In this document: positions 46,160 to 54,903 of the stretch, piece by piece | Position numbering within the stretch: position 1 is the stretch's first letter | Layout: every line of letters begins with the position of its first letter | Assembly: GCF_014646075.1 (NCBI RefSeq) | Contig: NZ_BMMT01000008.1 | Span: 175,687 to 239,686 of the forward strand | Length of the DNA: 64,000 bases | Direction: 5' to 3' | Source: Saccharopolyspora thermophila | Lineage (GTDB): Bacteria; Actinomycetota; Actinomycetes; Mycobacteriales; Pseudonocardiaceae | Position numbers and translations under genes: made by a program | The notes under the pieces: generated by a model | Told to the model about the DNA's origin: nothing | Seen by the model: only the letters and a program-made list of their open reading frames with translations | Databases searched by the model: none

Positions 46160-47130
46160 TGCGGGTTCTGGTCACCGGCGCAGCCGGTTTCATCGGAAGC
46201 CACCTTGTGGAGTACCTGCTCGCCGACGGCCACGAGGTCGTCGGCCTCGACGACCTCAGCACCGGCCGGATGGACAACCTGCCAACCCACCCGAACCTGC
46301 GGCTGGTGCCCGGCACGGTCCTGGACGGCTCCCTGGTGGATGACGTGGTCTCCGGCGCCGAGGTGGTGTTCCACCTGGCCGCCGCGGTGGGCGCGTTCGT
46401 CATCCAGGAACGCACCCTGCAGGGCCTGCTGACCAACGTCCACGGCACCGAGAACGTGCTGGACGCCGCGCTGCGGCACGGCGCCCGGGTGCTGGTCGCC
46501 TCCACCAGCGAGGTCTACGGCAAGAACACCAAGGTGGGGTTGTGCGAGGGCGACGACCGGATCCTCGGTTCGACGCTGAAGTCACGCTGGACCTATGCCG
46601 AGGCCAAGGCGCTCGACGAGAGCCTGACCTGCTGCTACGTGCATGAGCTGGGGCTGCGGGCGGTGATCGTGCGGCTGTTCAACACCGTCGGGCCCCGGCA
46701 GAGCGGCCGCTACGGGATGGTCATCCCGCGGCTGGTGGGGCAGGCGCTGCAGGGCCGACCGCTGACCATCTTCGGCACCGGCAAGCAGATCCGCTGCTTC
46801 TGCCACGTCGCCGACGTGGTCCCGGCCCTGGTGCGGCTGGTGGAGCTGGACCGGGCGCAGGGCATGGCGGTCAACCTCGGCAGCACCGAGCAGGTGTCCA
46901 TCGAGCAACTCGCCGAGCGGATCATCGCCACCACCGGGTCGTCGAGCACCACCATCCGGGTGCCCTACGAGGAGGCGTACGGGCCCGGCTACGAGGACAT
47001 GCAGCGACGCGTGCCGGACTGCTCCCGGGCCCGCGAGCTGATCGGGTTCCAGCCGCAGCACTCGCTGGACGACATCATCCGCTCGGTGGTCGACGAGCAG
47101 GTGCGGGCGGGGCAGGCAGTCACGGCGTGA
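46159..47130 (+). CDS. NAD-dependent sugar epimerase/dehydratase (extended SDR)
   Basis: A 323-residue extended SDR. ATG 46159 lies in TGATG with the previous stop and has GGGGAGG 5 bases upstream. NAD loop: [16 protein letters not shown]. The catalytic Tyr-Lys pair is in [11 protein letters not shown]; Ser/Thr is in [29 protein letters not shown] is typical of UDP-glucose/GlcNAc 4-epimerases and UDP-glucuronate decarboxylases. It would supply an epimerised or decarboxylated nucleotide sugar, possibly acting on the product of the dehydrogenase at 39493. Confidence 0.9.
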   Translation: MRVLVTGAAGFIGSHLVEYLLADGHEVVGLDDLSTGRMDNLPTHPNLRLVPGTVLDGSLVDDVVSGAEVVFHLAAAVGAFVIQERTLQGLLTNVHGTENVLDAALRHGARVLVASTSEVYGKNTKVGLCEGDDRILGSTLKSRWTYAEAKALDESLTCCYVHELGLRAVIVRLFNTVGPRQSGRYGMVIPRLVGQALQGRPLTIFGTGKQIRCFCHVADVVPALVRLVELDRAQGMAVNLGSTEQVSIEQLAERIIATTGSSSTTIRVPYEEAYGPGYEDMQRRVPDCSRARELIGFQPQHSLDDIIRSVVDEQVRAGQAVTA

Positions 47131-47143
47131 GGCGGGATGGGAC

Positions 47144-48298
47144 ATGCCGACGACAGAGCAGGCGCGGTCGCGCCGGTCCGCCGCGCGCGGTCCCGGTGCG
47201 GCGCACCGCCTCCGGACCGCGCGGCGGATCGGCGGATCGCTGTGGTTCCTGGCGCTCATCGCGCTGTCGGTGGTGCTCGTGGTGGTCGTCATGACACCGC
47301 GGCCCCCCGGCCCGGCGCAGCCCGCCCCGCTCGTGGTCGCCTCGCTGCCGTTCTGGAACTCCGACAAGGGCACCGACATGGTCGTGCAGCACCAGCACCT
47401 GGTCAACGAGGTCTCGCCGTGGATGTACGGGCTGGCGCCCGACGGCAGCCTGACCACCCAGTACCCGCGCGAGCAGACAGCGCAGGTCGCCGACCACATC
47501 GAGCGGTTGCGTCGCGCCAACATCCCGATCGTGCCGTCGCTGGCCAACATCACCAACGGGTTGTGGGCCTACGAACCGGTCGCCACGGTGCTGCACGACC
47601 CGGTGAAGCGACGGGCCCACGTCGCCGAGATCGTGGAACTGGTCAAGCGCGAGAACTACGCGGGCATCGACATCGACTACGAGAACCTGCGCGCCGGCGA
47701 CCGGCAGGTGTTCACCGACTTCGTCACCGAACTCGGCCGCGAGCTCGACGCGGAGGGCAAGACCCTGTCGGTGGCGGTGTTCGCCAAGACCACCGACCGC
47801 GGCTACGACGAGCGCAACGTGGCCCAGGACTACGCGGCCATCGGCCGCGCCGCCGACGAGGTGCGGCTGATGGGTTACGACTTCCACTGGAGCACCTCGC
47901 CGCCCGGGTCGATCGCGCCGATCATCTGGATCCGGGAGGTGGTCGACTACACCCGGACCCAGATCCCGCCGGAGCGGATCGTGCTGGGCGTGCCGCTGTA
48001 CGGCTACGACTGGGTCGACGGCCACGGCACCTCGGTGACCTGGTTGCAGGCGTTCCGCCTGGCCACCGAGCACCGGGTGCGGCCGAACTACGACACGGCC
48101 AGCCAGTCCCCGTGGTTCCGCTACACCGACGCCGACGGCCGCGAGCACGAGGTGTGGTTCGAAAACGCCGCGAGCGCCAAGGCCAAGTTCGAGGTCGCGC
48201 GCGGCTCCGGCATCCGCGGCGTCTACCTGTGGATGTACGGCTACGAGGACACCGACACCTGGAAGGAACTGGGCAACAGCTTCCCGGCCAGGCGGTGA
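47144..48298 (+). CDS. Membrane-anchored glycosyl hydrolase, family 18
   Basis: A 384-residue protein. After a basic N-terminus one hydrophobic helix (about residues 34-51, LWFLALIALSVVLVVVVM) acts as an uncleaved anchor or signal. The GH18 barrel follows, with YAGIDIDYENL as the DxxDxDxE catalytic strand and VRLMGYDFHWSTSPPG and GVPLYGYDW as further barrel motifs; the Glu is in DYEN. It is close to YaaH/SafA-like N-acetylglucosaminidases. It would cut GlcNAc-containing glycan at the cell surface. A 21-bp palindrome covers its stop codon. Confidence 0.88.
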   Translation: MPTTEQARSRRSAARGPGAAHRLRTARRIGGSLWFLALIALSVVLVVVVMTPRPPGPAQPAPLVVASLPFWNSDKGTDMVVQHQHLVNEVSPWMYGLAPDGSLTTQYPREQTAQVADHIERLRRANIPIVPSLANITNGLWAYEPVATVLHDPVKRRAHVAEIVELVKRENYAGIDIDYENLRAGDRQVFTDFVTELGRELDAEGKTLSVAVFAKTTDRGYDERNVAQDYAAIGRAADEVRLMGYDFHWSTSPPGSIAPIIWIREVVDYTRTQIPPERIVLGVPLYGYDWVDGHGTSVTWLQAFRLATEHRVRPNYDTASQSPWFRYTDADGREHEVWFENAASAKAKFEVARGSGIRGVYLWMYGYEDTDTWKELGNSFPARR

Positions 48299-48324
48299 CC
48301 GCGCGCGGTCACCGCCTGGCCGGG
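48283..48324. terminator. Perfect 42-bp palindrome overlapping the GH18 stop
   Basis: Two 21-base complementary arms with no loop; each half contains CCGGCCAGGCGGTGACCGCG or its complement. As RNA it makes a very stable hairpin that includes the TGA at 48296-48298. It may terminate or process the upstream operon, since the next gene begins 127 bases from the stop. Confidence 0.75.
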
Positions 48325-48424
48325 TGACAACCGGTGATCGGAAGTCGACGTCGGTCGCATCGGCGGTCCCGCGGGGGTTCCGTCAGGCGCGCGCCGAGCC
48401 GCGCTGTTCTCCCGGGAGGACGGG

Positions 48425-49765
48425 ATGATTCCTTGGTGGGTGCTGGCCATCGCGGTGTTCGGCACCAATTTCACGTTGTGGGGCCTGGTCGGTCTGCTGC
48501 GGCTGCTGGACTCCTCGGCGCAGAAGTGGTGGCCGCGCCGGGCCGGCCGCTCGGTGTCCGGCTCCGGCGTCGTGGTCGGTCGGCACCGCTACCGGCAACG
48601 CAGCGGTCGGCCGGTCGGCATCGAGGACGTGGCCGTGCTGATGCCCGCGCACAACGAGGAACTGGTCATCGTCGACAGCATCCAGGCGATCACCCGCCTG
48701 GTGCCGCCGGAGAACGTGCACGTGGTCTCCGACGGGTCCACCGACCGCACGGTGGAACTCGCCCGCGGCTGCGGGGTGAACGTGATCAGCACGTCCCGCA
48801 ACGTCGGCAAGGCGGGCGCGCTGCAGGAGGCGATCCGCCGGTTCGGCATCGTCGGGCGGTACCGCGTGGTGATGCTGCTGGACGCCGACACGCACGTGGA
48901 CCCCGGCTACTTCCGGGCGGCGCTGCCGCTGTTCGCCGATCCGCAGGTGGTCGCGGTCGCCGGGTGCGTGCGGACCACATGGCGCGGCCGCGGCCTGGGC
49001 GCGGTGGGCACGCTGGTGGCCTTCCACCGGCAGCGGATCTACACGATGACCCAGTACCTGCTGAAGTTCGGCCAGACCTGGCGGCGGGCCAACGCCACCC
49101 ACATCGTGCCGGGCTTCGCCAGCATGTACCGCACCGACGTGCTGCCCCACATCGAGGTCAACCCGCCGGGGCTGGTCATCGAGGACTTCAACATGACCTT
49201 CGAGGTCTACCAGAAGCGGCTGGGCAAGGTCGGGTTCACGCCGTCCGCGGTGGCCGCCACCCAGGACCCCGGCACCTTCCGGGACTACGTCAAGCAGTGC
49301 AAGCGCTGGTCACTGGGCCTGTGGCAGACGGTCCGGCTACACCCGCCGCGGGCGAACCTGTTCACGGTGATGCTGGCGCTGCTGCTGGTGGAGATGCTGG
49401 CCAGCAGCATGATGCTGGTGCTGCTGCCGTTCGTGGCGCTGGTGCTGCTGGTGCCGGAGCTGTTCGCCGGGGCGCTGGCGCTGCCGGTGTTCCACGACGT
49501 GCACGCCTTCGTCGCCGGGTTCGCCACGCTGCCCACGCTGCTGTACGGCGTCGTGCTCCCGGACATGCTGCTGACCTGCGTGGTCGCCGTGCTCCAGCGG
49601 CAGCCACGGTTTCTGCTGTTCGGCTGCTTCTTCCTGCTGCTGCGCGTGGTGGACGCGGCCATCGCGCTGTACGCGCTCCCGGGGGCCTGGTTCTCGCGGT
49701 CCTCCGGGCGGTGGCGCAGCCCGGGCCGGCGGGTGATCGACCCGAGCGGCACGCCGACGAGGTGA
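48425..49765 (+). CDS. Processive glycosyltransferase family 2 (membrane)
   Basis: A 446-residue membrane GT2 with ATG 48425 after GGGAGGACGG. An N-terminal helix precedes the GT-A domain: VLMPAHNEEL, VVSDGSTDRT, MLLDADTHVDPG (DxD), GLVIEDFNMTFEVYQK (general base D) and KQCKRWSLGLWQ (Q/RxxRW). Several helices follow (LFTVMLALLLVEMLAS onward). The DxD-ED-RW set marks processive synthases such as PgaC, hyaluronan and chitin synthases. With a CE4 deacetylase and a GH18 in the same locus, a partly deacetylated GlcNAc polymer is the attractive inference. Confidence 0.9.
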   Translation: MIPWWVLAIAVFGTNFTLWGLVGLLRLLDSSAQKWWPRRAGRSVSGSGVVVGRHRYRQRSGRPVGIEDVAVLMPAHNEELVIVDSIQAITRLVPPENVHVVSDGSTDRTVELARGCGVNVISTSRNVGKAGALQEAIRRFGIVGRYRVVMLLDADTHVDPGYFRAALPLFADPQVVAVAGCVRTTWRGRGLGAVGTLVAFHRQRIYTMTQYLLKFGQTWRRANATHIVPGFASMYRTDVLPHIEVNPPGLVIEDFNMTFEVYQKRLGKVGFTPSAVAATQDPGTFRDYVKQCKRWSLGLWQTVRLHPPRANLFTVMLALLLVEMLASSMMLVLLPFVALVLLVPELFAGALALPVFHDVHAFVAGFATLPTLLYGVVLPDMLLTCVVAVLQRQPRFLLFGCFFLLLRVVDAAIALYALPGAWFSRSSGRWRSPGRRVIDPSGTPTR

Positions 49766-49768
49766 GCC

Positions 49769-50533
49769 ATGTCCGACGAGCGCGGAAGTGTGGTTCTCCT
49801 TCACTTGGGGGAGGACCGCCGGCGCGGACGCGGTCATTCTGGGGCCGTGGACGTGGTGCGGGTGTTGATGGTGGACGACCACCTCATGCTGGCCGAGGCG
49901 CTGAGCGCGCGGCTGGCCGGGGTGCCCGATCTGTGGGTCGTGGGGCACTGCGCGACCAGCGACCCGAAGCTGCCCGACGTGGTGCGGCGGTCGCGGCCGG
50001 ACGTGATCACGCTCGACGTGGAACCGGCGGGCGCGGACACCGGCCGCTTGGTGCGGCGCCTGCGGGAAGCCCGCCCGGCTGCCGGGATCGTCGTGCTCAC
50101 CGGGGTCCGCGGCCCGCGGCAGGCCGTCGACGCGGCACGGGAGGGCGCGGTGGCGTGGGTGCCCAAGGAGCACAGCATCGAGGCCCTCACCGAGGTCGTG
50201 CGCGGGGTACCCCGCGGGCACAGCTGGTTCCCGCCCGACCTGCTGGGCGAGGTGCTGCGGGAGCTGCGCGAGGACAGCGCGCGGGCGGCCGCACGCAACG
50301 GGCCGCTGGACGTGCTCAGCGACCGAGAGCGGGACGTGCTGCGCGGCATGGTCGCGGGCAAGCGCGGCGCGCAGATCGCCCAGGAACTGCTGATCTCCAC
50401 CGAGACCGTCCGCACGCACACCCGCAGCATCCTGGCGAAGCTCGGGGTACACAGCCAGCTGGAGGCGGTGAGCGTCGCCTGCGCCGCCGGCCTGCGCGTC
50501 GACGCGGACACCGGACCGGACGGCGAGCGGTGA
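49769..50533 (+). CDS. LuxR/NarL-type response regulator
   Basis: A 254-residue regulator. ATG 49769, 3 bases after the GT2 stop, has GAGGTGAG upstream; this gives a 27-residue extension before the receiver (VVRVLMVDDHLMLAEAL), so GTG 49847 is an alternative. Phospho-acceptor Asp is in DVITLDVEP and the conserved Lys in WVPKEHS. The HTH is LSDRERDVLRGMVAGKRGAQIAQELLIS...RTHTRSILAKLGVHS. It has no partner kinase immediately adjacent, but a soluble kinase gene begins 1.3 kb downstream. It is coupled to the next glycosyltransferase (GTGA). Confidence 0.9.
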   Translation: MSDERGSVVLLHLGEDRRRGRGHSGAVDVVRVLMVDDHLMLAEALSARLAGVPDLWVVGHCATSDPKLPDVVRRSRPDVITLDVEPAGADTGRLVRRLREARPAAGIVVLTGVRGPRQAVDAAREGAVAWVPKEHSIEALTEVVRGVPRGHSWFPPDLLGEVLRELREDSARAAARNGPLDVLSDRERDVLRGMVAGKRGAQIAQELLISTETVRTHTRSILAKLGVHSQLEAVSVACAAGLRVDADTGPDGER

Positions 50534-51654
50534 GCAGCGGACCGCTGCGGGTCGCCACCGTGATCACCCGCCTGGACGGCGGTGCCGGGGTCATGGCGCT
50601 GCGCGGCGCGACGGCGCTGGACCCCGCCGAGCACCGGGTCACACTGATCACCGGCTCGGGCAGGTTGCTGCCCGAGGCCCGCGCCGCCGGGCTGGAGACG
50701 ATCGTCGAACCGGCGCTGCGCGCGCCCATCGCACCAGCCCACGACCTGCTCGCCCTGCATCGGGTGACCGCGCTGCTGCGGCAGCGCCGGTTCGACGTCG
50801 TGCACACGCACTGCGCGAAGGCAGGCGCGGTCGGGCGGATCGCGGCGCGGCGGGCCGGGGTCAGCCGGATCGTGCACACCTACCACGGCTTCCCGTTTCA
50901 TGGGTTCCAGCGCCCGCCCCGGCACCGGGCCTACGTCGAGATCGAACGCGCCCTCGGGCGGCTGACCGACGTGGCGCTGTGCGTGGGCAGTGGGGTCGCC
51001 GTCGAGGCGCTGCGGCGCGGTCTGGTCGCGCCCGAGCGGATCCGCACCATCGACGTCGCCGTCGACCACGACGTGCCCATCCGCAGCGAGCAGTCGCGGC
51101 AGCGGGCCCGGCGCGAACTCGGCCTCGGTCCGCGGGACGTGGTGGTCGGCGCGGTCGGGCGGTTGACCTACCAGAAGGCGCCCGAGGACTTCGTCACCGC
51201 GCTGCGCCTGCTCGACCGGCCCGATGTGGTTGGGGTGTGGGTCGGTGGCGGGGAGCTCACCGAACGGGTGCACGAGCACGCGGCCGCCACCGGCACCCGG
51301 GTGCGGCTGGTCGGCCAGCGCGACGACGTCGCCGACCTGCTGCCCGCCTTCGACGTGTTCGCGCTGCCCAGCCGGTACGAGGGGCTGCCGCTGGCCGTGG
51401 TGGAGGCGATGGTGTGCGGCGTGCCGGTGGTGGCGACCGCGGTCAACGCGGTCGGCGACGTGGTGGTGCCGGGTGTGACCGGCCTGCTGGTGCCCCCGGG
51501 CAGCCCGCGGTCGCTGGCCACCGCGCTGGCGCACCTGCTGGATTCACCCGAGCTGGCGGCCCGGCTCGCCGCGGCCGCCCGCACCCGCGTGAACGGCCGC
51601 CACAACGCCGCCGCGCTCGGCGAGGCCCTCCACCGCGCGTATCGCGATCGGTGA
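50530..51654 (+). CDS. Glycosyltransferase family 4
   Basis: A 374-residue GT-B enzyme starting at GTG 50530, overlapping the regulator stop. The N-domain has RVATVITRLDGGAGVMAL and VVHTHCAKAGAVGRIAARRAG; the donor domain has VGAVGRLTYQKAPEDFVTAL and PSRYEGLPLAVVEAMVCGVPVV with the EX7E motif. HTYHGFPFHGF is conserved in capsule and surface glycan transferases. A weak hairpin follows the stop (51649-51673). It is the last biosynthetic gene of the locus in this window. Confidence 0.9.
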   Translation: MSSGPLRVATVITRLDGGAGVMALRGATALDPAEHRVTLITGSGRLLPEARAAGLETIVEPALRAPIAPAHDLLALHRVTALLRQRRFDVVHTHCAKAGAVGRIAARRAGVSRIVHTYHGFPFHGFQRPPRHRAYVEIERALGRLTDVALCVGSGVAVEALRRGLVAPERIRTIDVAVDHDVPIRSEQSRQRARRELGLGPRDVVVGAVGRLTYQKAPEDFVTALRLLDRPDVVGVWVGGGELTERVHEHAAATGTRVRLVGQRDDVADLLPAFDVFALPSRYEGLPLAVVEAMVCGVPVVATAVNAVGDVVVPGVTGLLVPPGSPRSLATALAHLLDSPELAARLAAAARTRVNGRHNAAALGEALHRAYRDR

Positions 51655-51820
51655 CCCGGGGTAGCGGGTTACCGCAGAAAGAGGAGTCCACGCCGCACGA
51701 CAGCGCGGTGACCCCTGCACGTGCAGTAGTGGGGGCACGCTCCGCGCGGTGGTTGCAACACGGCGCGCACGGGTTCCGATTTGCCGGGTAGCACAGACTG
51801 CCGCGGGGAGAGGAGTAGCT

Positions 51821-52459
51821 GTGCACACGATGACCGATTCGGCGCGGGAGCTGGGGGACGGCCCGCGAGGTGGAGCGGAGTTGCGCAGCCTGTTGCACGA
51901 TCTCGGGCACGGTCTCGCGACGCTGTCCTACCTCGCGGACGGGCTGCGCGCCGAGGCGTCCCTGGCGGGTGACGCGTTGCACCGGTTGCGGCTGATGGAA
52001 CTGGAGCTGGACCGGCTGCTGGGACTGGTGGACCTGCGGGTCGAGCAGCCCGTCGAGGAGGTGTTCGCGCTGCGCGGCCTGCTGACCCAGCTGGTCGCGG
52101 TCAAGTCGCTGGCCGGTCCGGCTGACGTCTCGCTGGCCCCCGGTCCGGCGATCACCCTGCGCACCGACCAGACGCTGCTGTGGCGGATGGTGTCCAACCT
52201 GCTGGACAACGCCGTCCGCGCCGCCGGGCGCGGTGGCCGCGTCGAGGTGGCCGCGGACCGCGCCGGCGCGGGCGGGGTGAGCGTCGAGATCACCGACGAC
52301 GGGCCCGGTTTCGGCAACGCGCCCCCCGGCTCGTCATCGCTGGGGCTGGGCATTGTCATGGCCCTGGCGCAGCGCTGCGGCGCTGACCTGCGCATCGATC
52401 CGCCCCCGCGGCGGGGCACCCGCGTGCAGCTGGCGTTCCCAGCGAGCTGCGTGGTGTGA
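51821..52459 (+). CDS. Soluble sensor histidine kinase
   Basis: A 212-residue kinase without membrane segments or a sensor domain. GTG 51821 has GGGGAGAGGAG 6 bases upstream. A dimerisation/phosphoacceptor helix contains LLHDLGHGLATLSYLADGL, with the likely His in LLHD. The ATPase has the N box WRMVSNLLDNAVRAAG, G1 ITDDGPGFG and G2 SSLGLGIVMALAQRCG. All nucleotide-binding motifs are present. It must take its signal from another protein or a cytosolic cue. The next gene is a response regulator that could be its partner; the earlier LuxR regulator is a second candidate. Confidence 0.85.
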   Translation: MHTMTDSARELGDGPRGGAELRSLLHDLGHGLATLSYLADGLRAEASLAGDALHRLRLMELELDRLLGLVDLRVEQPVEEVFALRGLLTQLVAVKSLAGPADVSLAPGPAITLRTDQTLLWRMVSNLLDNAVRAAGRGGRVEVAADRAGAGGVSVEITDDGPGFGNAPPGSSSLGLGIVMALAQRCGADLRIDPPPRRGTRVQLAFPASCVV

Positions 52460-52497
52460 GAGCCGCAGCCGGGGCAACAGGGGGGACTGAGAAGGAC

Positions 52498-53148
52498 ATG
52501 GTGGATCTGGTACTGGGCGACGATCACGCGATCTTCGTCGACGCGCTCGTGGCGACCCTGCCGCAGCACGGTTGCCGCATCCTCGGCACCGCCCACGACA
52601 CCGCGGGGGTTGTCGCGGCGGTCCGGCGGCACCAGCCGGACGTGTGCCTGCTGGACCGCTACTTCGCCGACGGCGACGGGCTGGACGTGATCGCCGCGGT
52701 GCTCGATGCCGGTGGCCACACCAGGGTGGTGGTGCTCACCGCGGACGGCGACGTGCGGGGCATGCGCGACGCGCTGGGCCGGGGAGCGGTCGGCTACGTG
52801 AACAAGATGTGCGGGCTGGCGGTGCTGGCCGGTGCGATCCGCGGGGTGATGGACGGGGAGGTGGTCGTCGAGCTGGCGGCCTCCCGCGCCCCGCGGCTGG
52901 CGGGCACGACCGACGCCCGGCGGCTGGCCTCGCATTTGACGGCCCGGGAATGGCAGTGCCTGCGGATGCTGGTCGAGGGCTCGCACACGATGGCGATGGC
53001 CAAGCAGCTGGGGGTGGCCCCGACGACGGTGCGCACGCACGTGCAGTCGGTGCTGACGAAGCTGGGCGTCCACTCTCGCCTGGAGGCGGCGTCGTTCGCG
53101 ATGCGCCACAACCTCCTCGAAGACGACCGCCTGCCGGCGGCCGGCTGA
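52498..53148 (+). CDS. LuxR/NarL-type response regulator
   Basis: A 216-residue regulator. ATG 52498 follows GAGAAGGAC; GTG 52456, overlapping the kinase stop, is an alternative. The receiver has VLGDDHAIFVDAL, phospho-acceptor Asp in CLLDRYFAD, VVVLTADG and Lys in YVNKMCG. HTH: LTAREWQCLRMLVEGSHTMAMAKQLGVAPTTVRTHVQSVLTKLG. It forms a two-gene system with the soluble kinase and probably regulates the polysaccharide locus. A 16-bp hairpin terminator begins 11 bases after the stop. Confidence 0.92.
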   Translation: MVDLVLGDDHAIFVDALVATLPQHGCRILGTAHDTAGVVAAVRRHQPDVCLLDRYFADGDGLDVIAAVLDAGGHTRVVVLTADGDVRGMRDALGRGAVGYVNKMCGLAVLAGAIRGVMDGEVVVELAASRAPRLAGTTDARRLASHLTAREWQCLRMLVEGSHTMAMAKQLGVAPTTVRTHVQSVLTKLGVHSRLEAASFAMRHNLLEDDRLPAAG

Positions 53149-53158
53149 TGCTGGGGGT

Positions 53159-53199
53159 CCGCGAGTCCCTTCGGTCAGGGGAGCCGAAGGGACTCGCGG
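53159..53199. terminator. Strong terminator after the two-component genes
   Basis: CCGCGAGTCCCTTCGG, a 9-base loop, then the exact complement CCGAAGGGACTCGCGG. It separates this operon from the convergent ThDP-enzyme gene. Confidence 0.88.
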
Positions 53200-53267
53200 C
53201 AGTCGGCCGGACCTGGTGGACGCCGATCAGTTGAGTTGCAACACGAGATCCTGATATGAACCGGTGC

Positions 53268-53340
53268 CCGGTGGTTGGACTGAGGAATTCGGTTCCGGTC
53301 ATTGGCGACCAGTTCAGTTCGGCTCAAGGGCGCCCTTCAC
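53268..53340. repeat. Convergent-3'-end repeat, copy 2
   Basis: Diverged copy of 4301-4367, sharing GGTTGG.CTGAGGAATTC.GTTCCG.TCAT and GACCA.TTCAG. Like copy 1 it covers the 3' end of a minus-strand gene that meets a plus-strand gene head-on; here it overlaps the last codons of the ThDP enzyme. Confidence 0.6.
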
Positions 53341-54903
53341 CCGTTGCTTGGTCGGGGTTCCAAGGATTGCTTCGATCAGGTGGGGGCCTGGTTCGGCGTG
53401 GGCCCGGCGGAGGGCTTCGACGAGTTCCTCGCCCGTCGTGACCCGGTTTGCGGGGACGCCGAAGCCGCGCGCCACCGCCGTCCAGTCCACAGTGGGCGAT
53501 CCGAGGCTGGTCAGGTTCGCCGCCGCCTCGCCCGGCTGCTCGATGCCGGCCCGCCGCAGCTCCGCCTCCAGGATCTGGTAGCGGGAGTTCGCGCAGATCA
53601 CCGTCGTGACGTCGAGGCCCTCGCGGGCCTGCGTCCACAGCGCCTGCACCGTGTAGGCCGCGCTGCCGTCCGCCTGGAGGTTGATCACGGGGCGGTCCGG
53701 GCAGGCGACCGCCGCGCCGGTCGCCACCGGCATCCCCATGCCGATCGCCCCACCGGTGTTGGTCAGCTCGCAGTGCGGCGGCGCCGCAGCCGCGATCGCC
53801 GGGTACGCAGCCCCCGACGACACCCCCTCGTTCACCACGATCGCCTGATCCGGCTGGGTGAGCACGATCGCCGCCGCGATGCTCGCCGCGCTCAGCGGTC
53901 CCTTTGGCGTCGGCCCCTGCGGGCGCTCCGCGCGCGGCAGCTCGACCGCCGCGCTGCCGGTCACCTCCGCCAGCGTGCGCAGGGCCTCGACCGCGTCCTG
54001 GTTGGCGTCAGCGAGCTCGTGCACCTCGAGCCGGTTCGGCAGCGGGTAGCTCGGCATGCCGCGGTACCCGAAGAACGCCACCGGGGTGCGGGCCCCGATA
54101 AGCACCAGGTGCGAGAACCCGTCGAAGACCCGCATCACGTCTTCCGGGAAGTACGGCACCGACCGCACCGGCGGCACGCCCGGCCCCCGCTCGATGCGGG
54201 CCGGCGAGCGCTCCACGAACACCTCCCCGCCGACGCGGGCCGCGATGCGCGCGGCGGTGCGGATGCCGTCGGCGGTGAGGGTGTGCCCGCCCAGCAGCAG
54301 CGCGGACCGACCGCGCCCGGCATTGAGCAGCTTCGCGATCTCGGCGATCCGCTGGTCGGCCACGGCGGGCCGGGCCGGCGCGGCCGGGACGTCGGCGGGC
54401 TCGCCGCCCTGGCTCCACATGTGGTCCGCCGCGGCGATCAGCGTGGCGGGCAGCCGGTGCCGCAGCGCGGCCTGGTGCGCCTCGACGAACTCCGTCGCGG
54501 CCGCCGCCGCGGAGCTGGTGCGCCCCACCCAGCCCGACACCGGCCGGGCCAGCAACTCGATGTCGCTGGCCAGCGGCGCGTCCGCGGGCTGGTGCCAGGT
54601 GGCGTGCTCGCCGATGACGTTGAGCACCGGGGTGCGGGCGCGGCGCGCGTTGTGCAGGTTCGCCAGCCCGTTGGCCAGGCCGGGACCAAGGTGCAGCAGG
54701 GTCATCGCGGGCACCCCGGTCATCCGCGCGTGGCCGTCGGCGGCGCCGGTCACCACGCCCTCGGACAGCGCCAGGACGGCCCGTACGCCGTCGACCTGGT
54801 CGAACGCCTCGACCAGCGGGATCTCGGTGGTGCCGGGATTGGCGAAGCAGACCTGGACACCGGCGGTCTTCGCCGTGGCCAGCAGGCTTTCGGAACCCTT
54901 CAC
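53314..54903 (-). CDS. ThDP-dependent enzyme, acetolactate synthase/benzoylformate decarboxylase family
   Basis: A 529-residue enzyme starting at GTG 54903, with AGGAG 7 bases upstream; TTG 54924 would be the only longer option. Catalytic Glu is in VLALSEGVVTGAADG. The ThDP/magnesium motif is NLQADGSAAYTVQALWTQAREG...CANSRYQIL, with Ala for the usual Gly in GDG. FANPGTTEIPLVEAF and TNTGGAIGMGMPVATGAAV match the IlvB-like MdlC group, whose members decarboxylate 2-oxoacids. It lacks the FAD-binding segment of true acetolactate synthase. It is alone, and its substrate is unknown. Confidence 0.88.
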   Translation of the reverse strand: MKGSESLLATAKTAGVQVCFANPGTTEIPLVEAFDQVDGVRAVLALSEGVVTGAADGHARMTGVPAMTLLHLGPGLANGLANLHNARRARTPVLNVIGEHATWHQPADAPLASDIELLARPVSGWVGRTSSAAAAATEFVEAHQAALRHRLPATLIAAADHMWSQGGEPADVPAAPARPAVADQRIAEIAKLLNAGRGRSALLLGGHTLTADGIRTAARIAARVGGEVFVERSPARIERGPGVPPVRSVPYFPEDVMRVFDGFSHLVLIGARTPVAFFGYRGMPSYPLPNRLEVHELADANQDAVEALRTLAEVTGSAAVELPRAERPQGPTPKGPLSAASIAAAIVLTQPDQAIVVNEGVSSGAAYPAIAAAAPPHCELTNTGGAIGMGMPVATGAAVACPDRPVINLQADGSAAYTVQALWTQAREGLDVTTVICANSRYQILEAELRRAGIEQPGEAAANLTSLGSPTVDWTAVARGFGVPANRVTTGEELVEALRRAHAEPGPHLIEAILGTPTKQRVKGALEPN

